Assembly (NCBI GenBank): GCA_019188255.1
Contig: JAETXT010000011.1
Location: forward strand, 3,224,001 to 3,288,000
DNA: 64,000 bases
From: Verticillium longisporum
Lineage: Eukaryota > Ascomycota > Sordariomycetes > Glomerellales > Plectosphaerellaceae
Reading direction: 5' to 3'
The notes below the pieces were generated by a model, which ran no database searches, was not told where the DNA came from, and worked only from the letters and a program-made list of their open reading frames with translations. Shown here in pieces: positions 57,200 to 64,000 of the stretch; the stretch's first letter is position 1, and every line of letters starts with the position of its first letter. The position numbers were made by a program, and so were the translations under genes.

Positions 57200-58188
57200 A
57201 TGGCGTCCGCCGACCCCTTCGACTCGGCGCTGTAAGCTCCCCCCTTCTGCTGCTGCTGCTCCACCTCCTCCTTCCCGTCCGCCCATTAACATATCCCCCA
57301 GCGACCTCCTCCGCCGCCTCAACCCCAAGCACACGGCAACCCACCTCAGCTCGATCATCTCCCTGGCGCCCGACCTGACCGAAGACCTCCTCTCGTCGGT
57401 CGACCAGCCCCTCGGCGTGCGCCGCTGCCGCCAGACGGGGCGCGACTACCTGCTCTGCGACTACAACCGCGACGGCGACAGCCACCGGTCCCCCTGGAGC
57501 AACGAGTTTGACCCGCCGCTCGACGAGGCCGGGCCCGGCGGCGTCAGCGGCGGCGGCGCCAACGACGGCGTCGGCGAGGGCGCCACCCCCAGCGAGCGCG
57601 TCCGCCGCATGGAGGTCAAGGCCAACGAGGCCTTTGACGTCTACCGCGAGCTGTACTACGAGGGCGGCGTCAGCAGCGTCTACTTTTGGAACCTCGACGA
57701 CGGCTTTGCCGGCGTTGTGCTGCTGAAGAAGTGTGCGTTTTTTCCCCCTGTTTTTCGATGCCCTCCTCATGCTCTAGGCAAAACTAACACGCGCAGCCGC
57801 CACCCCCGGCGCCGCGTCCGAGGGCGTCTGGGACTCGATCCACGTCTTCGAGGCCATTGAGCGCGGCCGCACGACGCAGTACAAGCTCACGTCGACCGTC
57901 ATCCTGGGCCTCGCGACGAGCGGCGCCGCCCTCGGCGCCATGGACCTGTCGGGCAACATGACGCGGCAGGTCGAGCAGGAGCTCGCCGTCGAGGGCGACG
58001 AGAGCCACATTGCCACCATTGTCCGCCTCGTCGAGGTCATGGATCTCAAGATGCGCAACCTGCTGCAGGAGGTCTACTTTGGCAAGGCCAAGGACGTCGT
58101 CGGCGACCTGCGCAGCGTCGGCAGCCTCAGCGAGGGCGCCCGGGACAGGCAGGCGCAGCGCGAGGTCATTGGCAGCATGCAGAGGTAG
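57200..58188 (+). CDS. CAP2: F-actin capping protein beta subunit
   Basis: Beta half of the CapZ heterodimer that caps actin barbed ends. Exons 57200-57231, 57302-57732 and 57797-58188 give 284 aa. Family segments are [83 protein letters not shown] and the C-terminal [10 protein letters not shown] with a helical end. The second donor is best placed after AAGAAGT (GTGCGT), because the GT two bases earlier breaks the frame. A Gly-rich insert ([17 protein letters not shown]) lengthens the loop after the PPLDEA motif compared with yeast. Codon use is extremely GC-rich at third positions. Confidence 0.95.
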
Positions 58189-58211
58189 GGGGGAGGTGCG
58201 GCACGGAGCGT

Positions 58212-58244
58212 GGGCAGAGGGCAGAGGGCAGAGGGCAGAGGGCA
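58212..58244 (+). repeat. 7-bp tandem repeat (GGGCAGA)4
   Basis: Four full units and a partial one, 24 bases after the CAP2 stop codon, within its likely 3' UTR. Confidence 0.85.
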
Positions 58245-58636
58245 AGCAGCTGGCCGGGACTGGAGGACGACTCTGCAGCCGTGATGCTGCGTCAGCGGGG
58301 GAATCTCGGCGTCAGCGGGATGACCATCTCCGAGCTAGGCTGCTGGGTGCGACACGGGGAGGCTGTGCCTCTCCCGTGGGCTCGCGCGAGCAGGCTCGAT
58401 GAGGCGTGCCCGATTTGGGCCGTATCCTGGTTTCAGGCTCTCGATCGCGCTCCGATCAGCGCCCGATCGTTCAAGCCATATAAAGTGTAAAAGGAGGGGG
58501 GGGAGATGCTGGGGTCCAGGGGGGGGACAATGAGTTCGTGTTAAGCCTTGCAGCAGCACATGGTTTCAATTCATGTTTACGCCTAATCATCCTTCCTCCA
58601 GCCTTGTCCCTTGCCTGTTGGATGGTTTCTGCGCTG

Positions 58637-58696
58637 TGCCTTTCTGCCCTCTGCCTTTCTGCCCTCTCCCTTTCTGCCCTCTCCCTTTTCTGCCCC
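58637..58696 (+). repeat. 15-bp minisatellite, four copies
   Basis: Units run TGCCTTTCTGCCCTC twice, then two copies with small changes. The unit resembles that of the array at 62100 in 12 of 15 positions. Confidence 0.88.
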
Positions 58697-59780
58697 GCCT
58701 CGTTCAACCCTACGCGTCTTCAGTAGATTGCCGGGCCGCAAGAGGGCCTGGGTCCGAGACGATCATTGCATTGTTCGGGCTCTTCCATGTCGGTCTGTCC
58801 TCTCTGATAACATGTTTCCAGTCCCCCCTTTCCCATCATGCGGTGCCACTGCCGACACGCTCGTTTTGCCCCCCCGGGCACTAGCCGGACTGCCGAATTC
58901 AGGTTTCTGCTGGAATCTCTGCAGCTCCAGCCAAGGCAAGTGCCGTGCTGCGCGGGCAGGGGGGATAAAATCATGGTCCCAAACAGGATCTCGACAATGT
59001 CTCACAGGCGGCCGGCAAACAAGTGTGGTGCTCTGTACTGGAGGGGTGCATGTGCAGGTACTATTCATGACCGGTCGGCTGGCGCAAGGGAGCAGCAGCA
59101 GGTGGACCAAGGCGGGCAGATGAGACATGCAGGAACGAGTGGCAGGGCTCCTCTAGGTCAACCTGTACTGCTTTACCTCGATGTGGTCAATTTTCGCCAG
59201 CGACTGGCCGTCGCATCACCCATGGCGGAAGACTGGGGTGGGCGGACGGCGTCTTCCGCGGCCCCGGCACTTGGGGGGAACGGCCGGGTGGGTTTGCTTG
59301 TGATGCCCCGTGGAATTTTGTTAAGCTTCAGTCAGGCAGGCGGACGGGCAGAAAAAAAAAAGAATAGAGGAGGCGGGGGAGATGATGCAGCAAAAGGAGA
59401 GACGAGATGGCGAGGTCGCATTGTTATTTCAGCTGCATGGTGAGAAGAGAAGGAAAAAGGGGCCGGCATGCAGAGAAAAAGTCAGAAGTCGTCCGACAAG
59501 ACGTGGATTGGATGTGCGCCAGCATCTTTTTGGTGTGCACTTTGCAGGTCTGCAGAATGTTTCAGTGGGCTGTCAGACAAGAAGCATGCGTCCATGTTCA
59601 TGAGACGAACATTGTCATGTTTGATCGAGACTATAGTTCAACTGACCATTGGGTATCGACCTGAGCTGACCATTGGGTCCACTTTTAAAACTGACCTGAC
59701 CATTGGGGGGTGCTATGGGGTGTGATTAAAAGCTGAAATAGAATATCACGTGCCTTGGTTACCTAATACAACGGAGGCCA

Positions 59781-59964
59781 GGCCAGACCACTAAATCCAC
59801 TGAGGCCAGACCACTAAATCCACTAAGGCCAGACCACTAAATCCACTAAGGCCAGACCACTAAGTCCACTAAGGCCAGACCACTAAATCCACTAAGGCCA
59901 GACTACTAAGTCTACTAAGGTCAGACTACTAAATCTATTAAAGGTAAACTATTAAATCTATTAA
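59781..59964 (+). repeat. 23-bp satellite inside the MITE-like element, eight copies
   Basis: The unit begins GGCCAGACCACTAAATCC and ends ACTAA. Units 1-5 are nearly identical; units 6-8 change step by step through CCA to CTA and similar C-to-T changes, ending in AT-rich sequence. Confidence 0.9.
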
Positions 59965-60021
59965 AATTAATATATTAAAGCTATATAATAACGCTTTTAA
60001 TTTTTTCTGTTTTTTTTGGGG

Positions 60022-60057
60022 AATAATCTATTCTAAATTGATTTAGAATAGATTATT
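60022..60057. repeat. Perfect 17-bp palindrome with a 2-base centre
   Basis: AATAATCTATTCTAAAT is followed by TG and then its exact inverse complement ATTTAGAATAGATTATT. It lies in the AT-rich core of the MITE-like element and could fold as a hairpin. Confidence 0.95.
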
Positions 60058-61194
60058 AAAAGTAGAGAAATCGGTTAATCTTAGGTAACCCTATTTTAAT
60101 ATATTCACCCTTTTCGGCACCCCCTAATATTCAGGTCAGTTCCTAAGAAGGTTAGCGTAAATTAAAAGCGGGCCTAATGGTCAGCTCAGGTCGATACCCA
60201 ATGGTCAGGTAAACTTATACCTCTGTTTGATCCACGGACAACGGAGAAACTCGTGCAAGGTTGGCCTTCTGGAACCCCCCGGCGTCCCGCGTGCTTCTTT
60301 GTTTCCTCCACCTGTCAGGACGGCCGATCAGCGCGCTTGCCTTGACGAGGGCCGAGACAAGGGCCCACGGCAGCTAGCGGGTAGTGTCTGAAGTTTTTCA
60401 GGCGATTCCTGGTTTGTCCAGCACTCGGTGCGCACTCACTGGCCTTGATGCGCCCCTATCGCCTGACGCCTGTGACGCTGTGTGGTGGCAGGGCAGGGTG
60501 GGAGTGCAGTAGGATGGCGAGCGTCACAGCGAGACTTTGGTAGGGACTCGACTTGCATGAACGCCTCATCTCCATGGAGCGGGCCGGTGATGGCGGGCTG
60601 GTTCTTGGGTGGGTTGTTCTTCGCTGGCAGGCGACAGACTGAGTGACAGACAGGAGGAGGAAGAAAAATGTGAGAGATGAGAAGTGATGGAGGGTTCGTG
60701 CGCATGTCACCCCAGCACGGTAGCCGCTGGTAGATCGTGGGTGATGGGTGTCGTGGTCGGTGAGCTCCCATCGGTGAGCGACCCCTTGCCTTGTACTCAG
60801 GTTTGGCCGATGTGCGGTCAGATGGATGGCTGTCTGGTCTTTTCCCTCCTCGCCTTGCCTGTTTGCTTTGGCGCCCTTCGACCTGCAGACCCCTAGTGCA
60901 ACTCTGCGAAAAGGCAAGATGCCCTGCGTCGGAGAGAGGCACCACGAGACATGCAGAAAAGACGCCTGAAACGCGCGCAAAAGGGGGGCGCTCCGGGGCT
61001 CCGAGGGAGGCGAGGCAGGGTGGCAGTGGCAGAAGACTTCTAGAATGCAAGACCTGAGAGAGCATCCCCGCCGTGCGCTGCAGAGCAAGGGGGGGCACCA
61101 GTAAGCGCTGTACCTGCTTTTGACTGTACGGGGTCTGCTGTACCTTGTCCACTCTGCATGGAGCCTATACATGGAACCTCAGATCCTGTTCGCG

Positions 61195-61218
61195 TAGTAG
61201 TAGTAGTAGTAGTAGTAG
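61195..61218 (+). repeat. (TAG)8 microsatellite
   Basis: Eight exact TAG units, followed by a broken continuation (TACTGTAGTAG). Confidence 0.95.
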
Positions 61219-61458
61219 TACTGTAGTAGTGCTTTGTCTCGCCGGCGAACATCGCCGCAGTGTCTGGCCGAGGTTGGTTGCATGCCCAGCCGCACACGGG
61301 ACGGGACCATCTTGGAGGTGCGCACCTCGAAAAAACGACGCCGAGGCATCTGGATTGTCAGGTTGGCAAGACGAACAGCGCACGACGAGTCAAGTAGTGA
61401 GAGACGAGGCGTTGCGGCGCGTCCCTCGCTTGCGCTGGTCGCTCGTTTGGTCGGTCCC

Positions 61459-61484
61459 TTTTTTTTTTTTTTTTTTTTTTTTTT
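61459..61484 (+). repeat. Poly-T tract, 26 bases
   Basis: An uninterrupted run of about 26 T. It could be a retroelement tail on the minus strand, but no element body is seen next to it. Confidence 0.95.
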
Positions 61485-62099
61485 CTTTTAACTTTTAGAC
61501 AGAGCTGTGTGTCTGCTGCCATGTTGGATTTTTTTTCTCTTCATTCCTCTTGCTGTCCCCTTCACCGTGTCTCCCTCTTTTGCCTTCTCAGCCAGTCTTT
61601 GTCCACGCTGTCTACCTAGAGGGGGGGTCCGGTCCCCGCTGTTCATTCTAGAGGGGGGAGGGTCTGGTGCCCGCTGTTCATTCCCCCTTTGGCTTGCTTG
61701 GCACCCCCCTGACGGGAGAGCCAGCGGGTGGGCCGGGAGGGGAGGGGCGGGATGGGACGGGAGCCGGGCGCTTGCTAGCGGGTGGCTCGTAGGTGCTCTA
61801 TCGGATTTTTTGTGGTGCTTCGACTAGCAGGCAAGATGGATATTGGGGGATGCTAACCGACCTGAAGATGTGTGCGTGTCTGTGTGTCTGTAGCGTGGGA
61901 AGGGCGGTGATGACCCGACCTGTCCTGATGGTGCCAGCTCGTTGCACAGAGGTGTATTCGTCTGATACATCCACAGTCCCTGTGCGCACGCAGGTGAAGG
62001 CCACCCGGCAGAGCTGGGATCAGCATCCGTCTCGGGCTCAGGTGCCGACGTGTGGATGGTGCCGAGGAACCCTGCTGTCTGCTGTCTGTCTCATATTTC

Positions 62100-62149
62100 T
62101 GCCTGTCTGCTTTCTGCCCGTCTGCTTTCTGCCTGTCTGCTTTCTGCCT
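62100..62149 (+). repeat. 15-bp minisatellite, three copies
   Basis: Three copies of TGCCTGTCTGCTTTC, the second with one change, plus a partial fourth. It is related to the array at 58637. Confidence 0.88.
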
Positions 62150-63876
62150 TGCCCCAGGGCAAGGAGCACAAGGCGATCGTCTCTTTCGGCCAGGGGCGAT
62201 GGACGGTAGACCGTCATCGGGGGGAGGGGGCAGGGTGCGCCGTATATTTCGCAAGTGGGGTGATGCCCAACTATCGCACCTGGCTGCTGGCGATGGAATG
62301 CAAAGGGCCACTCCCTCTGTATTGACCTCGGGGTTCTATGAACTCCTGGAAGTTTGGTCGAAAGTATAGCAACGGCGCATGAATGCTGCCTCATGACCAA
62401 ACCTCATCGTCACAGTCATGCCATATCCAACCCTGGAAACACACAAAAAAAAAAAGGAAAGAATACAGCAAAGTGTCACCTTCAAGTCGGTAATGCAAAG
62501 CATCGAAACGAAATCAATGAAAAATTCCACACCTATTCCACCTCTTCCAAGTAACAACCCCTGACGGCGCAAAGCCCACATTCGGGAGTCACAGTTCCAA
62601 TCACAAGGCACGCCCCTCCTCTCAGTCACACACTCTCTCTCTCTTTCTCTCTCCCTCACCCAGCCCCGATCGCCTCGCTGGGATCTACTTTTCTGGAGAC
62701 CTAATATCATAAAAAAAACCCAATATTCGACATGATTGTCGTCGTCACCACATTCTTCGGTGAGCGCGCTACCTGCCGCCGTCTCCGGAACCGTGCCTGC
62801 TATTGAATCACCCCCTTGGCTTTTGCGGCCTTGCCAACTTCGTACACCCAGTCGGGGACAAAACTAACAATCTTGGGATGCATATGCACCTAGATGCTGC
62901 ACCATTGTAATGACGGACCGCAAAAGTGATCCACCAGTTGCTCTTCAACATGGGGACTTGGGGTGTTTTTTTCTGCCCAGCAAAGGGGGGCGCGTCTACA
63001 TGTACCCAAGGAAGGTGAAGCATCTCTGGGAAATGGGACCTGGCGCGCGCCTGGCTGGGCCAGCTGAGGCGCCGAGTCAGCCCCTACCTTAGGCAAGCCC
63101 AGCGATCTGGGATTCCTGCAGCTGCCTCGGTGCTACCTCACCACTCTATACGGCTACAGAGGGCATCCAGATGCACGATGCACTCAGATGCGAGCGCTCG
63201 CCCAGGTAGCGAGCGCTCTGCCAGGTAGCGAGCGGCAAGCTCAGGTAATGCCCACGCGAGCCCAAGCCACCAACCAACCCACACTACCCTGCCTCCCCCC
63301 TTCCCCTTCTCCTCCACCCCCCTCCACCCCCCAGTCGGCCGCCTGTCTTCCATTTGATTGCGAGAACGTCAGTTGGTCAAGGGTACTATTAAGGGGGCAC
63401 TGGCTCCCTGCTGGTCTGTGTTTCCGCGCCCCGAGTCTAGTTGGTGTCTGTGTCTGTGGTTTTGTGCGTCTCTGGCTCCGTGGCCCCTCCATCTGAAAGC
63501 ACCGGCCGTCTGTCGTCCCGTCTCAGCTCTTCTTACTTCTCACTCCTTCTCTACTCTCTCTCTCTCTCCTCTCCCACAACATCGCCTCGGCCGCAGAATA
63601 TAGATCGCAGCTCGTCCCATTACCGGCCGACGAGGAAAAGACCATTCTCGCCCCATCCGCGCTGCCCGACCTCCAGACTCGACCTGCAGCCCCTCGCCCT
63701 CTCGACAACCCAGCAAACACCGTCACCCCTGCCAGCTGCCGACGGCACTCGCTCGACCCCGCCTGCCCGCCCCTCGCACCTCGCACCTCGCACAGCAGCC
63801 CGCGCTCGAACCACCCCTCTCGAACAGCGACATCGATCGACCTCACCACCCACCAGACATCTCGACGCGCGCAACC

Positions 63877-64000
63877 ATGGCGGAAAAGCCTGCGGTCCTC
63901 ATCATCGGAGGCCTTGGCTACATCGGCCGCTTCCTCGCCCTCCATATTCATCAGAACAACCTCGCCTCCGAGGTCCGCATCGTCGACAAGGTTCTGCCCC
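63877..64000 (+). CDS. NAD(P)-dependent epimerase/dehydratase-like protein, 5' part only
   Basis: The frame opens at 63877 (context AACCATGG) after a C-rich leader and runs off the window. The visible 41 residues, MAEKPAVLIIGGLGYIGRFL followed by ALHIHQNNLASEVRIVDK, form the first beta-alpha-beta unit of a Rossmann fold. The dinucleotide motif GGLGYIG (residues 11-17) and the acidic/basic end VDK are typical of extended short-chain dehydrogenases such as sugar-nucleotide epimerases. Substrate cannot be told from this fragment. Confidence 0.8.
   Translation, partial: MAEKPAVLIIGGLGYIGRFLALHIHQNNLASEVRIVDKVLP

Larger units (their letters stand above)
58189..59634. other. Intergenic region between CAP2 and the MITE-like element
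   Basis: About 1.45 kb with two simple satellites (58212 and 58637), G runs and no recognised gene. Confidence 0.45.
59635..60215. mobile_element. MITE-like non-autonomous DNA transposon, 581 bp
   Basis: The two ends are inverted copies. After a slightly divergent tip (AGTTCAAC against AGTTTACC), CTGACCATTGGGTATCGACC and then TGAGCTGACCATT are identical in both orientations. A further inner block (AACTGACCTGA, then GGGGGTGC) also matches after an insertion on the right. The triplet TAT flanks both ends (59632-59634 and 60216-60218), a possible target-site duplication. There is no transposase frame. The interior holds a 23-bp satellite, an AT-rich core and a palindrome. It differs sharply in composition from the surrounding DNA. 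Superfamily is uncertain: TAT would suit a 3-bp-duplicating type, and a TA duplicate is also possible. Confidence 0.8.
60216..63876. other. Gene-free region before the last gene
   Basis: About 3.7 kb with no recognisable protein. It holds the microsatellites listed separately and C-rich leader sequence right of 63500. Minus-strand frames of about 240 codons at 60436-61172 overlap each other in different phases and look random. Confidence 0.4.

Noticed and set aside
58471..58707. Arg/Ala/Glu-repeat peptide on the minus strand
   Set aside because: It is a translation of the 15-bp minisatellite.
60436..61172. Two overlapping 238-codon minus-strand frames
   Set aside because: Two frames open over the same bases, both with random S/P/R/H-rich products.
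61459..61484. Poly-T as the tail of an inserted retroelement
   Set aside because: No element body or target duplication is visible beside it.

Overview
The window is nuclear DNA of a filamentous ascomycete (Pezizomycotina; the gene set and intron style suit a Sordariomycete, though the order is an inference). Genes are separate and individually promoted. Most have introns of about 50-100 nt with GTRNGT-like donors and CTRAY-like branch sites. tRNA-Pro genes carry a 20-nt intron, and one small transposon shows C-to-T decay of the kind produced by RIP. I recognise 18 protein genes, one of them cut by the right edge, and two tRNAs. There is no operon, phage, CRISPR array or secondary-metabolite cluster.

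Layout. 0.3-1.5 kb: secreted Crh-type GH16 wall transglycosylase (-). 3.2-5.1 kb: Aro8-like aminotransferase (+). 5.6-7.3 kb: seryl-tRNA synthetase (+). 7.6-9.3 kb: CYP52-like cytochrome P450 (-). 10.4-11.2 kb: a 726-bp array of 121 hexanucleotide units. 12.1-13.9 kb: GH20 hexosaminidase (-). 15.6 and 22.1 kb: two near-identical tRNA-Pro(AGG) genes flanking protoporphyrinogen oxidase HEM14 (-) and the CCCH protein NAB2 (-). 24.1-27.7 kb: Mediator subunit MED14 (-). 28.9-30.9 kb: glucose-6-phosphate dehydrogenase (-). 33.4-34.2 kb: ribosomal protein eL33 (+). 39.7-41.2 kb: DUF2406 protein (+). 41.7-42.1 kb: VMA21 (-). 42.8-45.9 kb: Fun30-type SNF2 remodeler (+). 47.3-48.3 kb: DUF3602 GRGGAGN-repeat protein (+). 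50.7-52.9 kb: ATG22 (+). 54.7-56.2 kb: BAH-PHD chromatin reader (+). 57.2-58.2 kb: actin-capping protein beta (+). 59.6-60.2 kb: MITE-like element. 63.9 kb to the edge: start of an NAD(P)-dependent epimerase-like protein (+).

The genes are mostly unrelated housekeeping functions: translation, heme, pentose phosphate pathway, transcription, chromatin, vacuole, actin and cell wall. They do not form one pathway. The strongest unusual signals are the perfect hexanucleotide array, the transposon with long inverted ends, a 23-bp internal satellite and a mutation gradient, microexons of 6 nt (ATG22), 10 nt (eL33) and 21 nt (G6PD), a probable GC-AG intron in the seryl-tRNA synthetase gene, and breaks in four conserved genes. 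Three of the breaks are each repaired by adding one C, two of them in C5 runs. This points to base-calling or assembly error more than to true pseudogenes, although the G6PD gene also has an in-frame TAG.
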